In this document: positions 19,956 through 28,965 of the stretch, piece by piece
How the letters are laid out: every line of letters starts with the position of its first letter
How positions within the stretch are numbered: position 1 is the first letter of the stretch
Assembly: GCF_003635165.1 (NCBI RefSeq)
Contig: NZ_ML058597.1
Span: 1-64,000 of the forward strand
Length of the DNA: 64,000 nt
Direction: 5' to 3'
Source of the DNA: Burkholderia sp. Nafp2/4-1b
GTDB lineage: Bacteria; Pseudomonadota; Gammaproteobacteria; Burkholderiales; Burkholderiaceae
Notes under the pieces: model-generated
The model's input: only the letters and a program-made list of their open reading frames with translations
Database searches by the model: none
What the model was told of the DNA's origin: nothing
Made by a program: the position numbers and the translations under genes

Positions 19956-20723
19956 CTAAGCGCGCCGCGCGCTCGCCACCCGCGCGACCGCTCCGATCGC
20001 ATCGCTGACCAGCACCGCGAGCAGCCCGACGATCACGCCGCCTTGCAGCACGAACGCGGTGTTCGACGTCTGCAGGCCCGCGATGATCACGTCGCCGAGC
20101 CCGCGCGCGGCGACCGTCGAACCGATCGTTGCGGTGCCCAGGTTGATCACGACCGCGAGCCGGATACCGTTCACGATCACCGGAAACGCGAGCGGCAGCT
20201 CGACCGATACCAGTTGCTGCCAGCCGCTCATCCCCATCCCGCGCGCGGCGTCGACGACGTCGCGCGGCACGTCCTCGAGCCCCGCGATCGTGCTCTCGAA
20301 AATAGGAAGGAGCCCGTACAACACCAGCGCGATCAGCACGGGTTTCAACCCGAAGCCGACGGCCGGCACCGCGAGCGCGAGCACCGCGACGGGCGGAAAG
20401 GTCTGGCCGATGTCGACGACGCTGCGCGCAACCGGCAGGAAATCCGCGCCGGCCGGCCGCGTGACCGCGATGCCGGCCGCGACCGCGACGAGCGTGCCGA
20501 TCAGGCTCGACAGCGCGACGGTGCCGAGATGCGCGAGCGTGAGATCGAGTAGGCTCGCGCGATCGTAGATGACCGGTGCGCCGTTGTCCGCGAACGGCGC
20601 GAACACGCCCTGCAGCCACGCGGGGCGCAGCAGCAGCACGAGCAGCAGCGCCAGCGCTGCCGCACGTGCGACGTACGCAGGCAACCGTCGCGGCAGGGTC
20701 GAAGCGGCGCGCCCCGTCGTCAT
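19956..20723 (-). CDS. yehW: Osmoprotectant ABC transporter permease (YehW-like)
   Basis: A 255-residue inner-membrane permease of the OpuC/ProW type. It has about six hydrophobic segments and the binding-protein-dependent transport EAA-like loop in DAARGMGMSGWQQL, and shows the family motif GTATIGSTVAARGLG. It is the fourth gene of a set identical in order to E. coli yehZYXW. Its ATG overlaps the stop of the ATPase gene by 4 bp (20720-20723). In E. coli this system is a low-affinity betaine-type importer linked to stress; the local substrate is not provable but glycine betaine fits the neighbouring catabolic genes. Confidence 0.88.
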   Translation of the reverse strand: MTTGRAASTLPRRLPAYVARAAALALLLVLLLRPAWLQGVFAPFADNGAPVIYDRASLLDLTLAHLGTVALSSLIGTLVAVAAGIAVTRPAGADFLPVARSVVDIGQTFPPVAVLALAVPAVGFGLKPVLIALVLYGLLPIFESTIAGLEDVPRDVVDAARGMGMSGWQQLVSVELPLAFPVIVNGIRLAVVINLGTATIGSTVAARGLGDVIIAGLQTSNTAFVLQGGVIVGLLAVLVSDAIGAVARVASARRA

Positions 20724-21658
20724 GCGGGCTGCCTCGCGTGTGCGCGGATCGCGTCGAGCGTGATGCGGCGTGCAGCGTGCCCGTCGCCGTCGCCGACCGG
20801 CAACGCGTCGACTCCGCGCCACAGCAGCTCGGACACCGCGTCGCGCAGCGTGCGCGTCGCGGCGATCGGTTCGCCGTCGGCATGGCCGGGTTCGGCCACC
20901 GCATCGATCGGCGTCAGCGCGAGCAGGCGCAGCGGCCGGTCGACGCCGGCGACGAGCTGCTCGACGACACCCGCTGCCGGCTTGCCGAGAATCTCGGCCG
21001 GCGACGCGACCTGCAGCAGGCGGCCGCCGTCCATTACCGCGATCGTGTCACCGAGCTTCAGCGCTTCCTCGATATCGTGCGTGACGATCACGACCGTGAT
21101 GCCGAGGCGGCGCTGCAGCGCGTACAGGTCGTCCTGCGCCTTGTTGCGGATGATCGGATCGAGCGCGCCGAACGGCTCGTCCATCAGCAGCATCGCGGGC
21201 TCGGCCGCGAGCGCACGCGCGACGCCGACGCGCTGCTGCTGGCCGCCCGACAGTTCGTGCGGCAGTTTGCCTGCGAACTCGGACGGCGCGAGGTGAAACA
21301 GGTCGAGCAGTTCGCGCACGCGCGCGTCGATGCGCTGCGCCGGCCAGCCGAGCAGGCGCGGCACGGTCGCGATGTTGCGCGCGACGCTCCAGTGCGGAAA
21401 CAGCCCGTGCCCCTGGATCACGTAGCCGATGCGTCGGCGCAGCTGCTCGGGCGGCACGCTTGCGGTGTCCACGCCGTCGATGCGGATCGTGCCGTTGGTC
21501 GGCGCGATCAGCCGGTTGATCATCCGCAGCAGCGTCGACTTGCCGCTGCCCGATGCACCGACCAGTGCGGTGATCGTGCCGTGCTTCATCGTCATCGATA
21601 CGTCGTCGACGGCGACGACGTCGCCGAAGCGTTTGCCGATGCGTTCGATCTCGATCAT
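20720..21658 (-). CDS. yehX: Osmoprotectant ABC transporter ATP-binding protein (YehX-like)
   Basis: A 312-residue ABC ATPase. Walker A (GASGSGKST, about residues 34-42), the Q-loop (VIQGHGLF), the ABC signature (LSGGQQQR), Walker B (MLLMDEPFG) and the H-loop (VTHD) are all intact. Beyond the ATPase there is a C-terminal extension of about 70 residues ending in a single CBS-like segment (RTLRDAVSELL...), as seen in osmoregulatory QAT-family ATPases, though shorter than a full CBS pair. It overlaps both neighbours by 4 bp. Further in-frame sequence upstream is antisense-like over yehY and was not used. Confidence 0.92.
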   Translation of the reverse strand: MIEIERIGKRFGDVVAVDDVSMTMKHGTITALVGASGSGKSTLLRMINRLIAPTNGTIRIDGVDTASVPPEQLRRRIGYVIQGHGLFPHWSVARNIATVPRLLGWPAQRIDARVRELLDLFHLAPSEFAGKLPHELSGGQQQRVGVARALAAEPAMLLMDEPFGALDPIIRNKAQDDLYALQRRLGITVVIVTHDIEEALKLGDTIAVMDGGRLLQVASPAEILGKPAAGVVEQLVAGVDRPLRLLALTPIDAVAEPGHADGEPIAATRTLRDAVSELLWRGVDALPVGDGDGHAARRITLDAIRAHARQPA

Positions 21659-22833
21659 GCAGTACGTCCCTTCGCGAGCGTGGTCGCGGCTTCGAACACG
21701 ACGGCGGCCGCCAGCGCGAGCGCAATGGTCGGGATTGCGCCGAGCAGCACGAGATCGGCGGCCGATTGCCCGATCCCCTGGAAGATGAAGGTGCCGAACC
21801 CGCCGCCGCCGATCAGCGCGGCGACCGCGGTCAGGCCGATGTTCTGCACGAGCACGATGCGCACGCCGCTCAGGATCACGGGCAGCGCGAGCACGAGGTC
21901 GACGCGCAGCAACCGCTGCGCGCGCGTCATGCCCATTGCACGTGCCGCTTCGGTCACGTGCGGCGGCACCTGTTCCAGCCCGACCACGACGCTCGACGCG
22001 ATCGGCAGCAGCGAGTAGAGAAACAGGGCGAGCACGGCCGGCGCGACACCGATCCCGCGAATGCCGAGCGCTGCCGCGAGCGGCACGTGCGCGGCGAGCA
22101 GGCCGAGCGGCGCCATCATCAGCCCGTACATCGCGATGCTCGGAATCGTCTGAACGATGTTGAGCACCGGCATCACGACGGTGCGCACCGGTGCGACCCG
22201 CGCGCATGCGATGCCGAGCGGCAGGCCGGCGACGAGCGCGGCCGCGACCGAGCCGCCCGCCAGCGAGACGTGCCGGCTTGCCTCGCGCCAGAAGTCGTCG
22301 CTGCGCACCGCGTATTCGCGCATCACGGACAGGCCGTCCCACCAGCCGCTCGCGAGCGGCAGCGAAATCGCTGCTATTGCGACGACGAGCGCGACGAGCC
22401 GCCGCCATGGTCCGAACGCGAGCCGCGCGAGGGCGTCCGCGACGAGCACGGCCCATGCGAACAGCAGCAGCCAGACGCCGGCCGCGGGCGACACGCGCGC
22501 GAGCATGTCGTCGGGCGCGACGACGTGCGCCGCGGCCGCACCGACCGCATACGCGAGCGTTGCAAGCCACGCGCAGCCGGCCGCGAGCCGCCATGCGGGA
22601 CGGCTCGCCGTCATCGCCCACAGCGCGCCGACGATCCATAGCGCGGTGAGCGCGGCGCCTTGCCCGGCGGGCAGCGCGGCGAACACCGGCAGCCCGGTGC
22701 CGGCCGCGATGCGGTTCGGTCGCAGCACCATGAACGGCATGCCGAACACCGCGACGATCGTCAGGACGCCGATCAGGATGCCGACCTTGTCGAGCGTGAT
22801 GCGCCGCGCGGACGCCACCGCGCGACCCGTCAC
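21655..22833 (-). CDS. yehY: Osmoprotectant ABC transporter permease (YehY-like, long)
   Basis: A 392-residue permease, longer than YehW because of extra N-terminal hydrophobic segments, exactly as in E. coli YehY. The transport domain is in the C-terminal half, with the loop AARAMGMTRAQRLLRVDL and the motif NIGLTAVAALIGGGGFG. Translation begins at a GTG that overlaps the stop of the binding-protein gene (GTGA, 22830-22833), and the gene ends in an ATGA overlap with yehX. The two permeases probably form a heterodimer. Confidence 0.9.
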   Translation of the reverse strand: MTGRAVASARRITLDKVGILIGVLTIVAVFGMPFMVLRPNRIAAGTGLPVFAALPAGQGAALTALWIVGALWAMTASRPAWRLAAGCAWLATLAYAVGAAAAHVVAPDDMLARVSPAAGVWLLLFAWAVLVADALARLAFGPWRRLVALVVAIAAISLPLASGWWDGLSVMREYAVRSDDFWREASRHVSLAGGSVAAALVAGLPLGIACARVAPVRTVVMPVLNIVQTIPSIAMYGLMMAPLGLLAAHVPLAAALGIRGIGVAPAVLALFLYSLLPIASSVVVGLEQVPPHVTEAARAMGMTRAQRLLRVDLVLALPVILSGVRIVLVQNIGLTAVAALIGGGGFGTFIFQGIGQSAADLVLLGAIPTIALALAAAVVFEAATTLAKGRTA

Positions 22834-23753
22834 TTAACGAAGCCCTTCGACTTCAGGTAGCTCTTCGCCACGCCGGCCGCCGGTTCGCCGTTGATCTGGA
22901 TGCGTGCGTTCAGCGATTGCAGCGTCTTCAGGTCGAGGCTCTCGAACACGGGCTTCAGAACGTCGGCGATCTGCGGATGCGCTTTCAGCACGGTTTCGCG
23001 AATCACCGGCGTCGGCGCGTAGACGGGCTGCACGTGCTTGTCGTCGTCGAGCACGACGAGGCCGCTCGATGAAATCCCGCCGTCGGTGCCGTACACCATC
23101 GCCGCGTTCACGCCGTCGGTCTGGTTCGCGGCGGCCTTGATCGTCGCGGCCGTGTCGCCGCCCGACAGCACGACGAGCTGCTCGGGTTTCAGCTTGAAGC
23201 TGTATGCCTTCTCGAACGACGGCAGCGCCGATGCGCTGTTCACGAATTCGGCCGACGCCGCGAGCTTCAGCTTGCCGCCGCCCGCGATCCACTTGCCGAA
23301 ATCGGAGAAGGTCTTCAGATGCTGGGATTGCGCCACCTGTGCAAGCACGGCGACGCCCCACGTGTTGTTCGCGGGCGCCGGCGTGAGCCACACCAGATGG
23401 TTCGCCGCGTAGTCGAGCTTCTTCGCGGTCTCGTAGCCTTGGTTCGCGTTCTTCCATACGGGGTCGTCGGCCTTGTTGAAGAAGAACGCGGCGTTGCCCG
23501 TGTATTCGGGGTAGACGTCGATTTCGCCGCTCGTGAGCGCCTTGCGCACGATCGGCGTCGTGCCGAGCGCGATCTTTTCGGTGACGGGGATGCCGTGGGC
23601 CTTCAGCACCTGGGCGATGATGTTGCCGAGCAGGTTGCCTTCGGTGTCGATCTTCGACGACACCACGACGGGTGTGTCGGCGTGTGCGCCGGGCGCGACG
23701 ACAGCGGCGGCGAACGCGAGGCCCAGGATTCGGGCGTGCAGGGCGAGCTTCAT
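22830..23753 (-). CDS. osmF: Osmoprotectant ABC transporter substrate-binding protein (OsmF/YehZ-like)
   Basis: A 307-residue periplasmic binding protein with a signal peptide ending in GAHA and a mature OpuAC-type fold. Conserved ligand-site blocks include SSKIDTEGNLLGNII, DVYPEYTGNA and the aromatic-rich VWLTPAPANNTWG. ATG at 23753 has GGAG eight bases upstream; a TTG at 23762 is less likely. It is first in the operon and would deliver betaine-like osmolytes to YehYXW. The proteins of this branch bind glycine betaine weakly compared with ProX, so the ligand is stated as likely, not certain. Confidence 0.9.
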   Translation of the reverse strand: MKLALHARILGLAFAAAVVAPGAHADTPVVVSSKIDTEGNLLGNIIAQVLKAHGIPVTEKIALGTTPIVRKALTSGEIDVYPEYTGNAAFFFNKADDPVWKNANQGYETAKKLDYAANHLVWLTPAPANNTWGVAVLAQVAQSQHLKTFSDFGKWIAGGGKLKLAASAEFVNSASALPSFEKAYSFKLKPEQLVVLSGGDTAATIKAAANQTDGVNAAMVYGTDGGISSSGLVVLDDDKHVQPVYAPTPVIRETVLKAHPQIADVLKPVFESLDLKTLQSLNARIQINGEPAAGVAKSYLKSKGFVK

Positions 23754-23786
23754 CGGGGCCAACTCCAGAACGGGGACGTACGCCGA

Positions 23787-23815
23787 AAGTTACTTGACTG
23801 AGTCGGCTTTGGCAA
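23787..23815 (-). promoter_or_regulatory. Candidate sigma-70 promoter of the osmoprotectant transporter operon
   Basis: On the minus strand, TTGCCA and TAACTT are separated by 17 bases, about 35 bp upstream of the osmF start. The -35 box matches five of six consensus bases; the -10 box is weak. Confidence 0.35.
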
Positions 23816-23918
23816 ACCGCGTGCGGCTGGACGTCCACAGCCGGCGTGGGGATAACCCGCGCGCGCCACGTGCCGTTGTTACACTGGAACGAATTCCCGC
23901 CTGCGGACATTTGCTGAC

Positions 23919-24848
23919 ATGAAGCCCGAACTGCTGGTCCTCATCGCATTGCGCGGCGACGCGCATCGCGAGATCGCCGCGTCGTACGACGTGCGCCATG
24001 CCCCGACGCCCGACGCGCGCGAACGCGCGATCGCCGAACACGGCAGCACGATTCGCGCGGTGCTGACCAACGGCAGCACGGGGCTGACGGCCGACGAGAT
24101 CGACCGGTTGCCGCAGCTCACGTTCGTCAGCGCACTCGGGGCGGGCTACGAGCATATCGATGTCGCGCATGCGAAGGCGCGCGGCATCACAGTGGTGACG
24201 GGCGCGGGCACCAACGACGATTGTGTTGCCGATCACGCATTCGCGCTGCTGCTGGCGGGGGTGCGCAACGTCGTGCAGCTCGATGCGAAAACCCGCGCGG
24301 GCGTGTGGCGCGACGCGCTGCAGATGCCGCCGAACGTGTCGGGCAAGAAGCTCGGCATCGTCGGGCTCGGCAAGATCGGCGAGAAATGCGCGCGTCGCGC
24401 GGCCGGCTTCGACATCGAGATCGGGTATCACAACCGTTCCGCGAAGGATGTTCGTTACCGCTATTTCGAGCGTGTGGACGCGCTCGCGCAGTGGGCCGAT
24501 TTCCTGATCGTCGCGACGCCGGGCGGTGCTGGCACGCGTCATCTGATCGATCGCGCGGTGCTCGATGCGCTTGGTCCCGACGGATTTCTCGTCAACGTGT
24601 CGCGCGGCAGCGTTGTCGATACCGCTGCTTTGGCAGACGCGCTGCGCGAACGGCGCATCGCGGGCGCAGGACTCGACGTGTACGAAGGCGAGCCGGAGCC
24701 GCCGCGCGCGCTGATCGATCTGGACAATATCGTGCTCACGCCGCACATGGGCGGCTGGTCGCCGGAAGCGTTCGATCGCTCGGTGCAGCAGTTTCTCGAC
24801 AATGCCGCGCGGCATTTCGCAGGGGAGCCGGTGCTGACGCCGGTGTGA
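23919..24848 (+). CDS. D-2-hydroxyacid dehydrogenase
   Basis: A 309-residue NAD(P)-dependent dehydrogenase of the D-isomer-specific family (glyoxylate/hydroxypyruvate reductase-like). The Rossmann motif GIVGLGKIGEKCA lies near residue 146. The catalytic arginine, glutamate and histidine are seen in VNVSRGSVVD, DVYEGEPEP and LTPHMGGWS. The cofactor loop reads YHNRSAK, where the basic residues after the beta strand suggest NADPH. It stands alone, divergent from osmF; reduction of glyoxylate, hydroxypyruvate or 2-ketogluconate are all reasonable and cannot be separated here. Confidence 0.88.
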   Translation: MKPELLVLIALRGDAHREIAASYDVRHAPTPDARERAIAEHGSTIRAVLTNGSTGLTADEIDRLPQLTFVSALGAGYEHIDVAHAKARGITVVTGAGTNDDCVADHAFALLLAGVRNVVQLDAKTRAGVWRDALQMPPNVSGKKLGIVGLGKIGEKCARRAAGFDIEIGYHNRSAKDVRYRYFERVDALAQWADFLIVATPGGAGTRHLIDRAVLDALGPDGFLVNVSRGSVVDTAALADALRERRIAGAGLDVYEGEPEPPRALIDLDNIVLTPHMGGWSPEAFDRSVQQFLDNAARHFAGEPVLTPV

Positions 24849-24879
24849 TCGCCGGGCGGCGGCGTCCACCGATTCGTCC

Positions 24880-24995
24880 GCTTCGTGCCAGCCGCGAGGC
24901 AGCTCCCGCTCATCGCGGGGATTGCGCAGGAACAGGACCGAGCGACCGTCGCGGACGGTGGCTTTGGCGCTGACGGGAATCGTGCGGGCTCGCCG
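24880..24995 (-). pseudogene. Remnant of a NUDIX hydrolase
   Basis: Reading the minus strand gives ARTIPVSAKATVRDGRSVLF, then LRNPRDERELPRG and EADESVDAAARR. This is the start of a NUDIX domain: beta strands, the W/ELP-G-G turn (here ELPRG) and the E-x-ES-x2-AA-x-R part of the Nudix box. The frame then runs into antisense of the dehydrogenase gene, with no REUxEEU catalytic half and no rest of the fold. About 115 bp survive. It is a deletion remnant, not a functional hydrolase. Confidence 0.55.
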
Positions 24996-25115
24996 TAGGC
25001 ATTCGATTTCCGCAGCCTGTCGCAGGTGTTCCCTTGGTGCAGCGATTCCCCCGCCCGCATCGACGGGCATGCAGGCGGGGGAGGCGGTGCCGTTACGCCG
25101 GGAGCCGGGGCACGA

Positions 25116-27089
25116 CTACGCGCCCGCCGACGGCGAAGCCAGCGGCACCGTCACCGACGTGCCGGCCGGATCGAGCGTCAGGCCTGTGCCCGGCGTCGGC
25201 CGCAGCGTCGCCTCGTAGTCGCTGGAGAGGACGACGAGCCCCAGCCGGTGGCCGGCTTCCAGCTTGTAGTCGCGCGGCATGAACGTCAGTTTCAGGTCGT
25301 ACGGCATGCCGGGCAACACGGGTTGCGACACCCACTCGGAGAGCCGGTTGCGCGGATCGGTCCACGCGCGCGTGACGATCGTCGCCGTGCCGTCCGGCGC
25401 GCGGTCGACCAGCAGGGCCGTGACGTTCGCGACGCCCGTGAAGGTCAGCCTGACGCGCGCGGTCGCGGCGCCGGAAATGCGCGTTGCGGCCGTCAGCGGT
25501 GCGGTCTCGAAGCGGCTGCGGTTTTCGCCCGTCGGCGTATTCGCCAGCGTGAGCGCGGGAATGCGCGCATCGTCGGTGAAGCGCGCGAGCGGGCCGCCGT
25601 TCGGCAGCCGCAGCAGCGTGCCGGTGCTCGCGCCGTCGCCGCCTGCGAAGTACGTGACGGGCGTCGCGTGGCGCGCGGCCCAGTCGGCCTCTTTCAGCAG
25701 CGTGCCGTCCGCCTGCGCGATCACCGCGCGCGAATCCTGCTCGACGCCGTTGTCATAGCCGATCAGGTAGCGCGTGAACCACCGGTTCACCTCCGCGGTC
25801 CATGCGTCGGCCATCGCCGGCACGCGGGTCGGGTCGGTGTGCTTCAGGCGATGCAGCCACAGCTGGGTCGGCACGCCCTGGCGTCGCATCGCCAGATACC
25901 ACGACGTCGACTGGTCGACGCGCACGTTGTCGTCGGTCAACCCCTGCGCGACGAGCGCCGGCGCGACCGCGAACGCGGTCGGGATGTCGCGTGCGGCCCA
26001 GAACGGCGAATAGTCGCCGGTCTTGCGATCTTCCTGCTGCAGCGCTTCGTCGATCAGGTGCGTGCAGCGCTCCGGATGCGCGTTCGTCAGCAGCGCCTTG
26101 ATGTACACGTCGACATCCTCGCCCTGATAGCCTTCCGGCGCGCGCACGAGGCCGCCCGAGCGATAGTAGCCGTACATGTTCGACAGCCCGGCGATCGGCA
26201 CGATCGCATCGAGCCCGCGCGTGCGCAGGCTCGCGACCATCTTGGGCAGCGTGCCGTCGTACGACACGCCATACATGCCGACGTGACCGGTCGACCAGTT
26301 CGCGACGACCGTCTTGCCGTTCGCGTCCTTCGCGGTCGCATCGCGGCCGAGCCAGCGGATCACCGACGCCATCGCGACCGATTCGTCGCGCGTCAGGATC
26401 GTCGGGCAGCCGTCCGAACCGGCGGTGCCGAGCGAATCCGCGTAGACGATCGTGAAGCCGCGCGGGATGAAGTAGCTTTCGATCCACGAGCGGCCGGCGG
26501 CGGCTGCTTCGAGCTGCTGTAGCATCCGGCCTTGCGGTGCGGCGGCCTGGATCCGCGTGGATGCCCCGCCGGGGGCGGCCGCAGCTGCCGTTGCCGCCGG
26601 ATGCGGCGTGCCGTCGAGTTCGACGTCGACGTCGTGGTCGGGGCTGTCGGCGAGCCCCGCGTAATACGGGCTCGCGAGCACGATGACGGGCGTGCGTGCG
26701 CCGTTCGCGGTCTCGGACGGCCGCACGATGCGTACGTGAATGCGGTCGCGCGTGCCGTCGCCGTCCGAATCGACCGGCGTGTCGACCCACGCGTTCTCTT
26801 CGATCGTGCCGCCCGACAGCGACGGCTGCACCTGGCCGTTGCTGATCACCGGCTGGTAGCGTCCGCCGCTGGCCGGATTCGCGTATGGCACGCCGGATGG
26901 CGAAAAGCGCGACGCGAGCGCTTGCGTATTGGACGCATCGGCCGCGGCGGCGCCCTCCTGTTGGCCCTGCGCGAGCGCTGACACGCCCGCCACGCTGCCG
27001 CCGTCGTCGCCGCCGCACGCGGCGAGCGTCGTGGCCGCCACGAGCGCGGGCAGCCATGCGCGCCGCATTCCGGTTCGATGAATGTTCAT
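25116..27089 (-). CDS. Lipoprotein of the S15/X-Pro dipeptidyl-peptidase family
   Basis: A 657-residue secreted protein with a lipoprotein signal (TTLAAC, cysteine near residue 25). The alpha/beta-hydrolase domain has the nucleophile in MYGVSYDGTLP, and candidate acid and base residues in GLTDDNVRVD and RLKHTDPTR; a C-terminal jelly-roll domain of the PepX_C type follows (about residues 480-650). Family members cleave X-Pro dipeptides or act as ester/acyl hydrolases such as cocaine esterase. It is alone on the minus strand. GAGG lies eight bases before the ATG. The substrate is unknown. Confidence 0.87.
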   Translation of the reverse strand: MNIHRTGMRRAWLPALVAATTLAACGGDDGGSVAGVSALAQGQQEGAAAADASNTQALASRFSPSGVPYANPASGGRYQPVISNGQVQPSLSGGTIEENAWVDTPVDSDGDGTRDRIHVRIVRPSETANGARTPVIVLASPYYAGLADSPDHDVDVELDGTPHPAATAAAAAPGGASTRIQAAAPQGRMLQQLEAAAAGRSWIESYFIPRGFTIVYADSLGTAGSDGCPTILTRDESVAMASVIRWLGRDATAKDANGKTVVANWSTGHVGMYGVSYDGTLPKMVASLRTRGLDAIVPIAGLSNMYGYYRSGGLVRAPEGYQGEDVDVYIKALLTNAHPERCTHLIDEALQQEDRKTGDYSPFWAARDIPTAFAVAPALVAQGLTDDNVRVDQSTSWYLAMRRQGVPTQLWLHRLKHTDPTRVPAMADAWTAEVNRWFTRYLIGYDNGVEQDSRAVIAQADGTLLKEADWAARHATPVTYFAGGDGASTGTLLRLPNGGPLARFTDDARIPALTLANTPTGENRSRFETAPLTAATRISGAATARVRLTFTGVANVTALLVDRAPDGTATIVTRAWTDPRNRLSEWVSQPVLPGMPYDLKLTFMPRDYKLEAGHRLGLVVLSSDYEATLRPTPGTGLTLDPAGTSVTVPLASPSAGA

Positions 27090-27645
27090 TGAATCGACCT
27101 CGTCTCTTGTGATTGTGTGGAACCGGCCGGCTCGCGATACGCCCCCTGCGGCCTGGCCGGGTGCTGCGCTGGATGAAGCGGAACTGCACCATCAAAAACG
27201 GCGAGACATGCGAGGGTCCCGGCCGGTGCCGGCGCACGTCAGGCGGCGCGCATCCGGCCGGCGTCGAGGCGAGCGCGTCGCCTCGAACGGAAGTGTCAGT
27301 GCGGCGGTTCGCCGCGAATGCAGGAGTGCGAATCAAATGCGGGCATGCCCATGCTTCCTTCAGGTTTCGGATGAAACGGAACGGCACGATGCGATGAGGC
27401 GGGAATGTTGCGAACGGCGGTGCTGCAACGGCAGGAAAGCGCGACGCGAGTCGGCACGCTGGCCGGATTGCTTTCCGGAAGCTTGCGCAAAAGTTATCTC
27501 AGTGAAATGTCCGTGTCAAACTTTTTTAGTCGTAGTCAAATAAAGTTTCGATGCGGGTGTGGCATGCGCGCTCAACTTCCGGCAATCCGTCTGTAAACAG
27601 CGCAAAACATGCTGAATCGAGATCACGTAACACCGCCGATTGCGG
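27090..27645. other. Intergenic region, no gene seen
   Basis: About 555 bp between the peptidase lipoprotein and the LolC/E-like gene. Codon bias does not support any reading frame on either strand. The part near 27500-27560 is less GC-rich than the surroundings and contains the candidate promoter at 27491-27519. Confidence 0.5.
27491..27519 (-). promoter_or_regulatory. Candidate sigma-70 promoter for the peptidase lipoprotein
   Basis: Minus strand: a consensus TTGACA, 17-base spacer, then TAACTT. It would leave a leader of about 400 bases before the peptidase ATG, which is long, so a second promoter nearer the gene is possible. Confidence 0.35.
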
Positions 27646-28914
27646 CTACTCGTCGCGCAGCGCCTCGGCCGGCCGCACCCGCGCGGCGCGCCAGCTCGGG
27701 TACAGCGTCGCGACGCACGACATCAGGAACGCCGCCGACGCGATTTCGATCACGTCGATCGCCGACAGCTTCGACGGCAGCGAGCTGAGGAAATAGACGG
27801 ACGGTGTCAGGAAGCGGATGCCGAGCAACTGCTCGACCGCCGGCAGCACCCACGGGATGCTCACCGCGATCGCGCAGCCGAGCGCGACGCCCGCCAGCGT
27901 GCCGGCGAGGCCGATCGTCATCCCCTGGATCGCGAAGATCTTCATGATCGAGCGGGGCGGCGCGCCGAGCGTGCGCAGGATCGCGATGTCGCCCTGCTTC
28001 TGCGTGACGGTCATCACGAGCGACGACACGAGGTTGAACGCGGCGACCGCGACGATCAGCATCAGGATCAGCGACAGCATCCGTTTCTGCAGCCGCTCGG
28101 CTTCGAACCACGTGCGGTTCTGCCGCGTCCAGTCGCGGATGTACAGGTTGCCCGACAGCGTGTGCGACAGCGCGAGCGCGATCTCCGGCGCGCGCTGCAG
28201 ATCGTCGATGCGCAGCCGGATGCCGGTCGGCGCGGGCACGTTGGACAGTTGCTGCGCGTCGCGAATGTGGATGTACGCGAGCGAGCTGTCGTACTGGTAG
28301 TGGCCCGACTCGAACGTGCCGACCACGTTGAACTGGCGGAACCGCGGCAGCGCGTCGCCGAGGCGCGCGGTGTTGCCGGGCGCGAAGAACGTGATGCGGT
28401 CGCCGATCTTCACGTGCAGCGCGTCGGCGAGCGCGGCGCCGAGCACGATGCCCATCTCGCCCGGCACGAGCGCGTCGAGGCGGCCGGTCTTCAGCTTGCG
28501 CGCGATCTCGGACACGCGCGGTTCGAGCACCGGATCGATGCCGCGCAGCGCGACACCCGTCACGTTGCCCGCGTTCGTCAGCAGCGCCTGCGCATCGACA
28601 TAGGGTGCGACGGCACGCACCGCAGCATTCTGCAACGATTCGTGCGCTGTGAGCCGCCAGTCGGGCATCGAGCCGGACGGCGAAAAGATTTCCACGTGCG
28701 CGAGCACCGACAGCATCCGGTCGCGCACCTCGGTGCGAAAGCCGTTCATCACCGACAGCACGACGATCAGCGCGGCCACGCCGAGCGCGATGCCGGCCAT
28801 CGCGGCGCCGGCGATGAACGACACGAAGCCGTCGCCGGCCGAGCGCCGGCCGCCGCGCGCGTAACGCAGCCCGATCTGCCATTCGAACGGGAGTTTCAAG
28901 CGGTTTCCTTTCAT
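27646..28914 (-). CDS. LolC/LolE-type ABC permease
   Basis: A 422-residue FtsX-like permease of the lipoprotein-releasing type. One membrane segment sits near the N-terminus (FVSFIAGAAMAGIALGVAAL), a large periplasmic domain follows (about residues 60-270), and three more segments lie in the C-terminal third, with the MacB/FtsX motif ILRTLGAPPRSIMKIFAIQG. In the standard system LolC/E works with the ATPase LolD to hand lipoproteins to LolA. No lolD is next to it, so it either uses an ATPase encoded elsewhere or is a second, specialised copy. It is clearly intact. Confidence 0.87.
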   Translation of the reverse strand: MKGNRLKLPFEWQIGLRYARGGRRSAGDGFVSFIAGAAMAGIALGVAALIVVLSVMNGFRTEVRDRMLSVLAHVEIFSPSGSMPDWRLTAHESLQNAAVRAVAPYVDAQALLTNAGNVTGVALRGIDPVLEPRVSEIARKLKTGRLDALVPGEMGIVLGAALADALHVKIGDRITFFAPGNTARLGDALPRFRQFNVVGTFESGHYQYDSSLAYIHIRDAQQLSNVPAPTGIRLRIDDLQRAPEIALALSHTLSGNLYIRDWTRQNRTWFEAERLQKRMLSLILMLIVAVAAFNLVSSLVMTVTQKQGDIAILRTLGAPPRSIMKIFAIQGMTIGLAGTLAGVALGCAIAVSIPWVLPAVEQLLGIRFLTPSVYFLSSLPSKLSAIDVIEIASAAFLMSCVATLYPSWRAARVRPAEALRDE

Positions 28915-28965
28915 GTCGATTCAATCCTGCCGAGCCGCGCATTCTAGCGAACGCGGAGCGACCGC

